Shown: positions 42,858-51,076 of the stretch, piece after piece
How the letters are laid out: every line of letters starts with the position of its first letter
Numbering within the stretch: position 1 is the first letter of the stretch
Assembly: GCF_013030945.1 (NCBI RefSeq)
Contig: NZ_JABBXF010000030.1
Location: 85,391-149,390, forward strand
Reading direction: 5' to 3'
Length of the DNA: 64,000 nt
Origin: Streptomyces morookaense
GTDB lineage: Bacteria; Actinomycetota; Actinomycetes; Streptomycetales; Streptomycetaceae
The notes under the pieces: generated by a model
Told to the model about the DNA's origin: nothing
The model's input: the letters and a program-made list of their open reading frames with translations, nothing else
Databases searched by the model: none
Made by a program: the position numbers and the translations under genes

Positions 42858-43140
42858 GCGCGTTCCGGAAGGCGCGAGCCGCCTCGGCGAGGGTCGAGGA
42901 GGGAGCGAGGTCCAGTGCGTCCTCGGGCAGGACGACGGCGAACTTCTCCTCCGCGGCGACCACGAGTTCCATCAGCGACAGCGAATCCATGCCGAGGCTT
43001 TCGAACGTCATCCCGGCGGAGAGGTTCTCGGGGTGCGCATGCGCGCCCAGGTGGTCGGTCAGCAAGGCCAGCAGGTTCTCGGGGAGCGCCGACTGCTCCG
43101 CCCGGTCCGACTGCTCCGCCTGGTCCGGTGACTGTGTCAT
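42847..43140 (-). CDS. Acyl carrier protein
   Basis: ATG 43140 overlaps the desaturase stop (ATGA); a longer upstream frame is just the desaturase read in another phase. The 97-residue protein has the phosphopantetheine attachment serine S53 in SLGMDSLSLMELV and acidic helix II. A 20-residue extension rich in Gln, Asp and Ser precedes the fold. It is flanked by an acyl-ACP desaturase and a ketosynthase and should carry the acyl group they both act on. Confidence 0.9.
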   Translation of the reverse strand: MTQSPDQAEQSDRAEQSALPENLLALLTDHLGAHAHPENLSAGMTFESLGMDSLSLMELVVAAEEKFAVVLPEDALDLAPSSTLAEAARAFRNARAV

Positions 43141-44096
43141 GCCGGGATCTCCTGTTCTTCGGTTGCCGGGCCGGACGCCCTGCATGCGTTGAGGCGGGCG
43201 TAGATGTCACGCGCGCGGGATGCCTGTGCCTTGAGCTGTTCCATCTGCCGGCCGATGTGCTCCTGCGCCTCCCGCCCGGTCGGCCCCAGCCCGGTCGTGG
43301 TCATCACGCCGAGCGCCCGCACCAGCGGCTGGAGCACGTGCTCGAGATGGACGTCCAGGTTGAAGATGCCCGCCGCGGCCACGCGCGCGGCGCGCGCCCG
43401 GAAGCCGGGGATCTCGGTGCCGGGCATCCGGAAGCCGCGGATCACGTCGGCGAGGGCGACGAGGGCGTCGTCGGGGAACGCCCGGATCGCGTCCTCGTAC
43501 AGGCCCCGGTAGAAGAGCATGTGCAGGTTCTCGTCGGCCGAGATCCTGGCCATGAGCACCTCGCCGACGTGGTCCCCGCAGGCCGCGCCGGTGTTGCGGT
43601 GCGCCTGCCGGGTCGCCAGTTCCTGCACCGTGACGTAGGCCAGGAGATGCAGCGGAGTCGGCAGGTCGTTGCGGTATCCGTTGCCCACGTGCCGCATCCG
43701 CAGGTCCTCGAGGGCGACGGGGTCCACGCCCCGCCGGGCGTGGAGGTAGGCGCGCAGGACGGACGAGTGCCTGTCCTCTTCCGCCGTCCACCGGTGGACC
43801 CACGTGCCCCAGGCACCGTCACGGCCGAGCCGTGAGGCGATCTCGAAGTGGTAGCTGGGCAGGTTGTCCTCGGTCAGCAGATTGATGACCAGGGCGTCCT
43901 GGACCGCATGCGGCAGTGCCGACTGCCCCGGATCCCAGCCCGAGCCTTCCAGCGGCCCGTCGAAGTCGCTCGCCGCACTCCACGGCACGTACTGGTGGGG
44001 CAACCAGTCACGTGCAACCGCCAGATGCTGGTTCAGCAACCGCTCGACAGATGGTTCCAACTCCCGCAGGACGCTTTCCGCCGTGCCAGGGGACAC
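43137..44096 (-). CDS. Acyl-ACP desaturase (FA_desaturase_2, DesA-like)
   Basis: GTG 44096 gives 319 residues. The soluble di-iron site can be placed: E76, E107-x-x-H110 (EEDRH), E159 (QEL), and E189-x-x-H192 (ENLH), two ExxH pairs as in plant stearoyl-ACP desaturase and mycobacterial DesA. The enzyme would introduce a double bond, or hydroxylate, an acyl chain bound to ACP using O2 and ferredoxin. It is the first gene of the six-gene lipid cluster, coupled to the ACP. The upstream gap of 600 bases holds the promoter and an IS scrap. Confidence 0.88.
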   Translation of the reverse strand: MSPGTAESVLRELEPSVERLLNQHLAVARDWLPHQYVPWSAASDFDGPLEGSGWDPGQSALPHAVQDALVINLLTEDNLPSYHFEIASRLGRDGAWGTWVHRWTAEEDRHSSVLRAYLHARRGVDPVALEDLRMRHVGNGYRNDLPTPLHLLAYVTVQELATRQAHRNTGAACGDHVGEVLMARISADENLHMLFYRGLYEDAIRAFPDDALVALADVIRGFRMPGTEIPGFRARAARVAAAGIFNLDVHLEHVLQPLVRALGVMTTTGLGPTGREAQEHIGRQMEQLKAQASRARDIYARLNACRASGPATEEQEIPA

Positions 44097-44559
44097 CCTT
44101 CACCTCTGCTGTCTCGTCTGCTGTCTCGATCGATCGCGTACGCCTCCTGGTGAACGCGCCTCCGCGAGAGAGGCCACGGTGATCCACGCGATCGAGGGAA
44201 GATGATCGGTTTGTCTGACGGTTGGGGAGGGGTGAGGTAGTCCGGGGGGCCGATGGCCTCCGTGCGCGGGAGTCGGCACCGTGCCGCGTAACAGGCTTGC
44301 TCTGGGACGTATGTGACTGGCCGTCAGGCAGGGCGGGGGCCTCGTCCGGCCTCTCGGTGGGCGAGACGCGCGCGGACAGGCCGGCCGGCCCCGGCGGCCC
44401 CGCGCCCACTTTCCGTGACGGCACCCGACGTTCGGGAGCCCGCTGACGGGCGACGACCGGGCGTGACGGGGCGGCGTCGAACTCGTCGGCGTGGTCGCGC
44501 ACCCAGGCGGTCGCCTGGGGCGGCGGCTGCGAAGCGCCGCCCCAGGAACCGCCGTTTAC

Positions 44560-44680
44560 CGTCCGGACTTGGCGATCTTCCTGGCCTCTCGCCGCTCAGG
44601 CAGGGTGAAGGTTCTCGGCCGCCGCCCGCGTACTCCGGGTGGAGGGAGTCGAAGCCGCCCTCCATGAGGCCGGGCCCTCA
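44560..44680 (-). pseudogene. IS630-type transposase scrap
   Basis: The minus strand reads GGFDSLHPEYAGG and RTFTLPERREARKIAKS, the helix-turn-helix linker of IS630-type transposases, with a shift between the parts. Nothing else of the gene is left. The remaining sequence of 44097-44729 shows no gene and should contain the promoter of the lipid cluster. Confidence 0.55.
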
Positions 44681-44688
44681 ATAACCAG

Positions 44689-44712
44689 ACCGAGTTTGTT
44701 TTTGAACCGAGT
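44689..44712. promoter_or_regulatory. Direct repeats before the TetR gene
   Basis: ACCGAGT occurs at 44689-44695 and 44706-44712, 17 bases apart, flanking a T-rich core TTGTTTTTGA. It ends 17 bases before the start codon, a likely promoter/operator. Confidence 0.4.
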
Positions 44713-44729
44713 ATGGATATCGTGGCTGC

Positions 44730-45338
44730 ATGGCAGGACTTCGCGAGCGCAAGAAGGAACAGACCAGGCAGCGGATCGCCGCGGTGGCGTGGCGGATGTT
44801 CACCGAGCGCGGTTTCGACGCAGTGACCGTCAACGAGATCGCCGAGGCCGCCGAAGTGGCCAAGGCGACCCTCTTCGCGTACTTCCCGACCAAGGAATCA
44901 CTCGCCCTCCACGGCGTGGGTGACGACGACCTGGCCGGGATCGTCGCCCGGCGGCCGGCGGGCCAGACGTTCCTGACGGCGCTGCGAGCACACCATCGCG
45001 CGTTCGCCGCCGGACAGCTGCCGGAGGCGGACCTTGACGCACTGCTCGCTCGCGTGCGCGTGATCCGGAACAGCCCGACGCTGCAGAACGCGGCCAACGG
45101 GCTCCTCTACCAGCAGCGCGAGGCACTGGCGCAGGTCCTGACCGACGAGTACGGCCCGACGGCGGCCGCCCTGATGGCCGCTCAGGTCGCCGCCTCCCTG
45201 CTCACCCTCCAGGAAACGTACTTCCAGCGTCTGCTGGGCGGTGCCTCTGCCGAGGAGGCCGGCCGCGCTCTGGCACAGGACGTCGAGCTGGCCTTCGACC
45301 TGCTGGAACACGGACTCGACCACACAGAAGGGCGCTGA
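44730..45338 (+). CDS. TetR-family regulator
   Basis: ATG 44730 gives 202 residues with a standard HTH (ERKKEQTRQRIAAVAWRMFT, TVNEIAEAAEVAKATLFAYF) and an all-helical ligand domain. Its stop is 1 base from the start of the TIM-barrel gene, so they form an operon. It may also control the divergent lipid cluster that starts 634 bases to the left, but the IS scrap between them weakens that idea. Ligand unknown. Confidence 0.9.
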   Translation: MAGLRERKKEQTRQRIAAVAWRMFTERGFDAVTVNEIAEAAEVAKATLFAYFPTKESLALHGVGDDDLAGIVARRPAGQTFLTALRAHHRAFAAGQLPEADLDALLARVRVIRNSPTLQNAANGLLYQQREALAQVLTDEYGPTAAALMAAQVAASLLTLQETYFQRLLGGASAEEAGRALAQDVELAFDLLEHGLDHTEGR

Positions 45339-45339
45339 C

Positions 45340-46296
45340 GTGCGCGCGCGAGGCATCAATTACGACACCGGCACCTTCCCCGGCCACCGGCTCACCCGAA
45401 AGACCTTCGACTCCGCCCAGGTCCGGCACGACATGACCGTGATCGCCGACGACCTGCACTGCGACGTCGTGCGCATCACCGGTCGCGACAGCGAACGGAT
45501 GGGCATCGCCGCCCGGCACGCAGCCGAAGCCGGACTCGAGGTGTGGCTCTCGCCGTTTCCGGTCGACCAATCTCCGGAGCAGATCCTTCCGTTCCTCGTC
45601 GAGTGCGCACAGCACGCCGAAGCGCTGCGGCGAGGCGGCGCGCAAGTGGTTCTCGTCACTGGCTGCGAGCTCAGTGCCTTCGCCCACGGATTTCTCCCCG
45701 GGGACACCCACCTCGACCGTCTCCACGCCATGGCCACCGCCGACCTCCAGTGGTGGCTGTCCCTCGGACCGGTCCCCGAACGGCTCAATGCCTTCCTCGC
45801 CGAGGCCGCGACTGCCGTCCGCGGCCACTTCGGCGGCAAGGTCACCTACGCCTCCGGCCCCTGGGAGCCCGTCGACTGGGACCCCTTCGACCTGGTGGGC
45901 ATCGACGCCTACCGATCCGCGCAGAACGCCGACACCTTCCGTGCCGACCTGCGCGAGTCCTTCGCCCACGGCAAGCCCGTCGTCGTGACCGAGTACGGCA
46001 CCTGCGCCTATCGCGGCGCGGGCGATCTGGGCGGCATGGCCTGGCAGCCGCCGCACGGAGCGATTCCCGACGAGGCCGAGCAGGTGCGCTACCTCAACGA
46101 GCTCCTCGACATCTTCGAGGAGGAAGGGGTCGACACCGCGCTGTGGTTCTCCTTCGCCAACTACGACAAGTCCGGCGACCGCGATATCGCCTCCTACGGG
46201 GTCGTACGCCTGGTCGACGAGACTTGCTGGGAGCCGAAGAAGGTCTTCCACGCCATGAGCGCCCGGCATCAACGGCCGTCCGGCCACCCTGTCTGA
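45340..46296 (+). CDS. TIM-barrel protein resembling clan GH-A glycosidases
   Basis: GTG 45340 gives 318 residues with no signal peptide. The order INYDTGTF, CDVVRITGRD, GLEVWLSPF, VLVTGCELSAF, VTYASGPWEP, DLVGIDAY, KPVVVTEYGTCAY and ALWFSFAN follows strands of a beta/alpha barrel. The E in VTEYG is where clan GH-A enzymes hold the nucleophile, and the E in GCELS could be the acid/base. It lacks secretion features, unlike most cellulases, so it may act on a cytosolic glycoside. It is co-transcribed with TetR. Confidence 0.65.
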   Translation: MRARGINYDTGTFPGHRLTRKTFDSAQVRHDMTVIADDLHCDVVRITGRDSERMGIAARHAAEAGLEVWLSPFPVDQSPEQILPFLVECAQHAEALRRGGAQVVLVTGCELSAFAHGFLPGDTHLDRLHAMATADLQWWLSLGPVPERLNAFLAEAATAVRGHFGGKVTYASGPWEPVDWDPFDLVGIDAYRSAQNADTFRADLRESFAHGKPVVVTEYGTCAYRGAGDLGGMAWQPPHGAIPDEAEQVRYLNELLDIFEEEGVDTALWFSFANYDKSGDRDIASYGVVRLVDETCWEPKKVFHAMSARHQRPSGHPV

Positions 46297-46330
46297 TCTG
46301 TCTGAGGCCATACCCCGGAGCGTCGACTAG

Positions 46331-46349
46331 ACGCAATAACTTTGCTTTA
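46331..46349. promoter_or_regulatory. Motif shared with the amidase palindrome
   Basis: ACGCAAT, three bases, TTTGCTTTA matches 35818-35836 at 16 of 19 positions. It ends 10 bases before the TetR start, overlapping the likely promoter. Confidence 0.5.
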
Positions 46350-46359
46350 AGCTGGTGTC

Positions 46360-46941
46360 ATGAGTCGCCAGATGGCACGCCCCGGCGGGCGCAGCGCCCG
46401 AGTGCAGGCATCCGTGCACGCCGCCGTCCGCGAGCTCACCTCGGAGGTGGGTCGGGACGCCCTGACCGTACCGATGATCGCTCAGCGCGCGGGCGTAACT
46501 CCGTCGACGATCTACCGCCGTTGGGGAGATCTGCAGGAGCTGATGTCGGACGTGGCGGTCGAGCGCCTGCGCCCCGACACGGCGCCCAAGGACCTCGGTG
46601 ACCTGGTGTCCGACCTGACCGCCTGGGCCGAGCAGTTCTTCGACGAGATGGCTTCCCCCGCAGGCCGCGCTTACATCCGCGACGCCCTGCTCGGCGACCC
46701 GGACGGCAGCAACGCCGGCCAGTGTTCCGCCTACGCCGCCGAGCAGATCGACGTCATCCTCACCCGCGCAACCGAACGCGGCGAGAACGCACCCGACACC
46801 GAGGCGGTCATCGACCACGTCGTCGCCCCCCTGATGTACCGCATCCTCTTCCGCCCGGATGGGCTCGACGCCTCCTACGCGCGCCGGCTCGTGGCAACCG
46901 CGGTGGCTCCGTCGCACAAGGGCCCACCGCCCACGGCCTGA
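46360..46941 (+). CDS. TetR-family regulator, candidate controller of the amidase locus
   Basis: ATG 46360 gives 193 residues. The HTH is ELTSEVGRDALTVPMIAQRAG, TPSTIYRRWGDL, and the C-terminal domain is of the TetR_C_16 type (FFDEMASPAGRAYIRDALLG). The promoter carries the same motif as the 43-bp palindrome 10 kb away, so it may repress both itself and the hydrolase/amidase genes. No other functional gene is adjacent; transposase debris follows, which suggests that rearrangement separated regulator and target. Confidence 0.87.
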   Translation: MSRQMARPGGRSARVQASVHAAVRELTSEVGRDALTVPMIAQRAGVTPSTIYRRWGDLQELMSDVAVERLRPDTAPKDLGDLVSDLTAWAEQFFDEMASPAGRAYIRDALLGDPDGSNAGQCSAYAAEQIDVILTRATERGENAPDTEAVIDHVVAPLMYRILFRPDGLDASYARRLVATAVAPSHKGPPPTA

Positions 46942-46979
46942 CCGGCACCGCCACCAGCAGGAGCCCTGGCCGGAGCAGT

Positions 46980-47105
46980 CGCCCCGCTTCGGGTTGGTGC
47001 GGACTTTGCCGGGCACCCTCCAGTTCTTCAGATTGGCGAAGCCGTGCTCGACCGGCGCCCGTATCCCGGCGAGTGCGGTGTCGGACGGCTTCTGCCTGCG
47101 GGGCA
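46980..47105 (-). pseudogene. Transposase C-terminal scrap
   Basis: The minus strand reads TALAGIRAPVEHGFANLKNW and RVPGKVRTNPKR, the last conserved block of DDE (IS5-superfamily) transposases with the catalytic E in PVEHG. Nothing upstream in the same gene remains, and it diverges after KR. Confidence 0.75.
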
Positions 47106-47588
47106 GGGGCCGTTCACGCCGGTCCAGTGGCTCCACTCGGACCGCGTCTTCGGGCTGGCGGCAGACTTGCCACGGTCGACCGTGGCGCCGGTGGCGGTGT
47201 ACGCGGCGTCGCGTACCCCGCCGGCCTTGTTGCTGGTGCTCTTGCCGTTGCCCGTGTCGGTCGTGGCGGGCCTGAGCCGGGTGGAAGAGACCGTGTCGTT
47301 GAAGCCCTGGGGCATGTTGGTCAGGGCCTGTCCCGGGGCCACGGTGACGGGCCTGCCCCTCTGGTCGGCATCGATGAACAGCTCCAGGACATGGTCGGTG
47401 TTGTTGACCACTGAGCTGGTGATGTCTGCGGAGGAGTGGTACCCGTTGAGCGAATCGATCTGCTGGTCGGCAAGGACGATCCGCGCGTTGCCGGCTCCAT
47501 TGAAGTCGACGTTCGCGTACAGGGCGTAGGAGCCCTTGGGGCATGCCTCGCGGCCGTGGCTGTTGATCAGGCGACGGTCATCGGACAC
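47106..47588 (-). pseudogene. Peptidase-inhibitor I36-like protein, truncated both ends
   Basis: From GTG 47588 the frame encodes CPKGSYALYANVDFNGAG, then SLNGYHSSADITSSVVNNT and ALTNMPQGFNDTVSSTRL, typical of the I36 (crystallin-fold, streptomycete peptidase inhibitor) domain. A signal peptide, normally required, is absent, and the C-terminal region runs straight into transposase sequence. It is probably the disabled remains of a secreted protein. Between 47589 and 47776 nothing can be named. Confidence 0.6.
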
Positions 47589-47776
47589 TCCCGGGTCTGT
47601 TCACTTGCGGGACGGCGTGGTCGGTGACGCGGCGCAGCCGGAACGCGCGAGCGCGCCGGCGTTCGCCGACGAGCTGGAGGACGCACGCGACGAGCAGGGC
47701 CGCCCGTGCAGCCGCCTTCGGCACGGGCGGCACTCCGCCATGGCTGACGCTGATCGGCGACGCTCTCGAGGCCGTG

Positions 47777-49267
47777 TCATAGCTCCCCTGACACGGACAG
47801 TCCCGGCTCGGGAGCATGCATGCGCGACGGGCGGTCAGTGGCACCCGCCCCCGGCCTGGGCAGTGCCTGGGCAAGCAGGATGACGATGACCGGGAACACC
47901 ACGATGAGCGCGATTCCGAGGGAGAACGCTCGGGGGTAGGCGTCCCGTGCGGGTGAGTGCCCGAGGGTGCCGAAGAAGACCAGCCCGACGAGCGAGACGC
48001 CGAGCGCTGCGCCGCCTTCCATTGCGGTGGAGAGCACGCCGGAGGCGGCGGAGGCGTGCTGCGGGTCGACGTCCGTCATAGCCGCGGCGGGCAGCGGCGC
48101 AGCGACCAGACCCATGCCGAAACCGGCGACCAGCAGGCCCGGTGCCAGCCAGCCGGCTGTTCCGTCCACGCCGAGCTCGGCGACGATCACGCCGACCACC
48201 GCGTAGCCTGCGGCGACCAGCCCGGCTCCCAGAGCGATGACCTGGTTGCCGATGCGGGCACCGATCCTCCCGGCAAGATACGACGAGCCGAAGAAGCCGG
48301 CGCTCATTGCGGTGAAGAGCAGGCCCGACGGGAGCGGGTCCCAGCCCCTGCCTTCCTGCATGTAGATGGCGAACAGCAGGAAGAAGGAGCCCATCGACAT
48401 GAAGTAGACGAAGTAGGCGGTGATGCCGACGGTGAAGGCCCGCTTGCGGAACAGTCCGGGCTCGATCAGCGGCGCCCCGTTCCGTGCGGCCAGCCGCCGC
48501 TGATGAGTAACGAAGAGGGCGAAGAGCGGCACCGCGGCGATCAGCGACGCCCACGCCCACAGCGGCCAGCCCTGGTCCCGCCCTTCGAGCAGCGGCAATA
48601 CGACCGCGGCGAGGCTCACGGTGGCCAGGGCCGCGCCCGCCAGGTCCAGCCGGGCGGCGGATCCGGTGCGGAACTCGGGGATGACCCGCGGTGTCAGGGC
48701 CAGGATCACCAGGCCGATCGGGATGTTGATCAGGAAGACGGTACGCCAGCCGATCCCGGCCACGTCGAGGGCGATCAGCACACCGCCGATGAGCTGCCCG
48801 CACAGCCCGGACAGGCCCAGCATGAGCCCGTAGGCGCTGAAGGCGCGTCCCCAGGCCGCACCGGTGTAGACGTGGCTGACGATGGCGAGCACCTGCGGGG
48901 TCAGCAGTGCCGAGGACAGCCCCTGGACGACGCGGGCGACGGCCAGGAACCAGATGGAGGGCGCGAAGCCGCAGGCCGCCGACGAGAGGGTGAAGAGCAC
49001 GAGGCCGGTGAGGAAAATCCGGCGGGGGCCGAAGAGGTCGCCCAACCGCCCGCCGGCGATGAGCCCGACGCTCAGGGCCGCGCCGTATCCCACCATGACG
49101 AGCTGTGTCTCCGGCGCGCTGGCATCCAGGTCGCCCTGGATGGAGGGAATGGCGACGTTGACGATGAAGAAGTCCAGAAAGGCGATGAAACCGCCGATCA
49201 GGACCACGGCTAAGGGGGCCCATGAGGGGCGGTCGGCTGCGCGGTCGGCAGTCTGCGGACTGGTCAT
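47777..49267 (-). CDS. MFS drug exporter (DHA2, 14-helix type)
   Basis: ATG 49267 gives 496 residues with 14 predicted helices. Motif A is GGRLGDLFGPRR between helices 2 and 3 and motif C is LSGLCGQLIGGVL. This layout is typical of EmrB/QacA-type proton-driven exporters of drugs and antibiotics. It is divergent from the WYL regulator with a perfect 9-bp-arm palindrome between them, which suggests inducible resistance. The substrate is unknown. Confidence 0.9.
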   Translation of the reverse strand: MTSPQTADRAADRPSWAPLAVVLIGGFIAFLDFFIVNVAIPSIQGDLDASAPETQLVMVGYGAALSVGLIAGGRLGDLFGPRRIFLTGLVLFTLSSAACGFAPSIWFLAVARVVQGLSSALLTPQVLAIVSHVYTGAAWGRAFSAYGLMLGLSGLCGQLIGGVLIALDVAGIGWRTVFLINIPIGLVILALTPRVIPEFRTGSAARLDLAGAALATVSLAAVVLPLLEGRDQGWPLWAWASLIAAVPLFALFVTHQRRLAARNGAPLIEPGLFRKRAFTVGITAYFVYFMSMGSFFLLFAIYMQEGRGWDPLPSGLLFTAMSAGFFGSSYLAGRIGARIGNQVIALGAGLVAAGYAVVGVIVAELGVDGTAGWLAPGLLVAGFGMGLVAAPLPAAAMTDVDPQHASAASGVLSTAMEGGAALGVSLVGLVFFGTLGHSPARDAYPRAFSLGIALIVVFPVIVILLAQALPRPGAGATDRPSRMHAPEPGLSVSGEL

Positions 49268-49319
49268 GACGTGGTCTTCCGTCCTTCGTTGAGTGAACGG
49301 CTACGAGGCTAGGACCGGA

Positions 49320-49342
49320 TCACTGACACCAACTGTCAGTGA
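49320..49342. promoter_or_regulatory. Palindromic operator between MFS and WYL genes
   Basis: TCACTGACA (49320-49328), spacer CCAAC, TGTCAGTGA (49334-49342) is a perfect inverted repeat, 20 bases before the WYL start and 53 from the MFS start. Confidence 0.75.
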
Positions 49343-49361
49343 CCTCCCATACTCTTCATGC

Positions 49362-50402
49362 ATGCGGGCTAGTCGATTGGTCAGCATCCTGTTGCTCCTG
49401 CAGACACGCGGCCGGATGACCGCGCAGGAACTGGCGGACACCCTCGAGGTGTCGGTGCGTACCGTCTACCGGGACATGGAATCGCTGGGTGCCTCCGGCG
49501 TCCCGCTGTACGGCGAGTCCGGCCCGGACGGCGGGTACCGCCTGCTCGAGGGCTACCGGACCCGGCTCACCGGGCTCACCGCCGACGAGGCCCGGGCCCT
49601 GTTCCTGACCGGGCTGCCCGCGGCGGCGGAGGACCTCGGGCTCGGCGCCGTGGCGGCAGGCGCACAGCTGAAGCTGAGCGCCGCTCTGCCACCGGAGATG
49701 CGCGAGCGCGCCGAACAGTCCCGGCAGCGGATCTACATCGACATCCCCGGCTGGTACCAGGACTCCGACGAGACGCCCCAACTGACTGCGGTGGCCCAGG
49801 CGGTGTGGACGCAGCAACAGGTGAGGATCCGGTACGAACGCTGGGCCACCCCGCACGAAGTGCTCAGGACCGTGGACCCCTACGGAGTGGTCCTCAAAGC
49901 CGGCCGCTGGTACCTGGTGGCCGGATCCGCGCGGGGTATCCGTACCTACCGGGTGTCCAGGATCACCGAACTGGAGCCACTGACCGAGACGTTCGAGCGA
50001 CCTGCCGGATTCGACCTGGCGGAGCACTGGCGCGACTACCTTGCCACCTTCGACGCCCGTAGGCACCTCGGCCACGCTGTGCTCCGCCTGTCGCCGACGG
50101 CCCTCACAGACCTCGGGCAGTTCCTCGAACCGACCGCAGCCCGAGCCGCCGAGGAGTCGGCAGAGCCGCCCGACACGGACGGCTGGACGCAGGTGACCTT
50201 GCCCGTCGAATCCGCCGAACGAGCCCTGCCCGCACTGCTGTCGCTCGGCGCGGAGGCGCAAGTGATGGGACCGCCGGAGCTGCGGGAGACGATGCGGCGG
50301 ACCCTCGCCGGGATGCTCGCCCGGTACGAGGAGGACGGCCCGATGGTAAATTCGGTCTCTTCTCCGGAACGTCCGGACGAAGTCCCGTCAGGCACCACAT
50401 GA
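49362..50402 (+). CDS. WYL-domain (YafY-type) transcriptional regulator
   Basis: ATG 49362 is the natural start (346 residues): the protein opens with the HTH_11 domain RASRLVSILLLLQTRGRMTA, VSVRTVYRDMESLGASGV. The WYL domain spans about 135-220, where the family's W-Y-L is represented by GRWYLVAG and RTYRVSRI. A C-terminal WCX extension follows. WYL proteins bind nucleic acids or nucleotides and regulate defence, repair or efflux. It overlaps the next gene as ATGA. Confidence 0.9.
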   Translation: MRASRLVSILLLLQTRGRMTAQELADTLEVSVRTVYRDMESLGASGVPLYGESGPDGGYRLLEGYRTRLTGLTADEARALFLTGLPAAAEDLGLGAVAAGAQLKLSAALPPEMRERAEQSRQRIYIDIPGWYQDSDETPQLTAVAQAVWTQQQVRIRYERWATPHEVLRTVDPYGVVLKAGRWYLVAGSARGIRTYRVSRITELEPLTETFERPAGFDLAEHWRDYLATFDARRHLGHAVLRLSPTALTDLGQFLEPTAARAAEESAEPPDTDGWTQVTLPVESAERALPALLSLGAEAQVMGPPELRETMRRTLAGMLARYEEDGPMVNSVSSPERPDEVPSGTT

Positions 50403-51076
50403 ACGACCCGCGCCAGCGGCTTCAGGACGCACTCGACGCCCTGGACACCGCCTTCGCGCCGCTCTCCCGGACAACGTTTCCCGAGGGCGGCTGCACCTAC
50501 TGCCATACCGAATCCGACCTCGAAGTCCTGGCCGGCCCCACCCACCTGGTGCCGGAGCAGCTCGTCTTCTCCGTCGCGTGCACGACGCCCGACCACTGGG
50601 ACGACTTCCCCGCTCTGTATCGCCGGTTGACGCCCCGGATCGTGCGTCTGCTGATCGACGACCAGCTCGACCACGGGATGTTCGCCTCGCGATTGCTCGC
50701 CGCCGGCTGGCGGGACTGGCCCCTGGCCGAGCGCTCGGCCCTGGAAGAGGTCTGGCACGCCTGGTGGCGATCCGCCCTGGGCACCTACCCGTGCACCGGA
50801 CGCATCACCGACATACTGGAAGCACTCGCGGCCACCACGGGCACTCTCACCCCCTGGCTGACCACGTGGGCCGAACTCCCCACCGAGGCATCGGATCTGC
50901 ACCTGAGCGACGCGCTCGACGAGTGGCTTATGCGGGACGAGCTCGCCGACCTCCGTCTCGGCTTCTACGGCGAGCTGCACGCCACGCCGGAACTGCTGCC
51001 CTGGCTGCTGTCCTTGGGAGACGAGCGGATCGGTGCGGCCCAGCTGATGGAAGTCGAGCGCATCGCCTACCAATAG
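50399..51076 (+). CDS. Hypothetical protein coupled to the WYL regulator
   Basis: The 225-residue product starts within the stop of the regulator (ATGA). It is acidic, Trp- and Leu-rich, and mostly helical, with a CTYCHTESD motif near residue 32 that could bind a metal, and a repeated HDWDDFP, W..WRSALG pattern. I recognise no family. Coupling suggests it assists or modulates the regulator. No signal or membrane segment is seen. From 51077 to 51286 there is no gene. Confidence 0.75.
   Translation: MNDPRQRLQDALDALDTAFAPLSRTTFPEGGCTYCHTESDLEVLAGPTHLVPEQLVFSVACTTPDHWDDFPALYRRLTPRIVRLLIDDQLDHGMFASRLLAAGWRDWPLAERSALEEVWHAWWRSALGTYPCTGRITDILEALAATTGTLTPWLTTWAELPTEASDLHLSDALDEWLMRDELADLRLGFYGELHATPELLPWLLSLGDERIGAAQLMEVERIAYQ

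Noticed and set aside
41634..43140. Aromatic type II polyketide minimal PKS
   Set aside because: Only one ketosynthase with an active Cys is present, there is no chain-length factor, cyclase or ketoreductase, and the partner is a fatty acyl-ACP desaturase.
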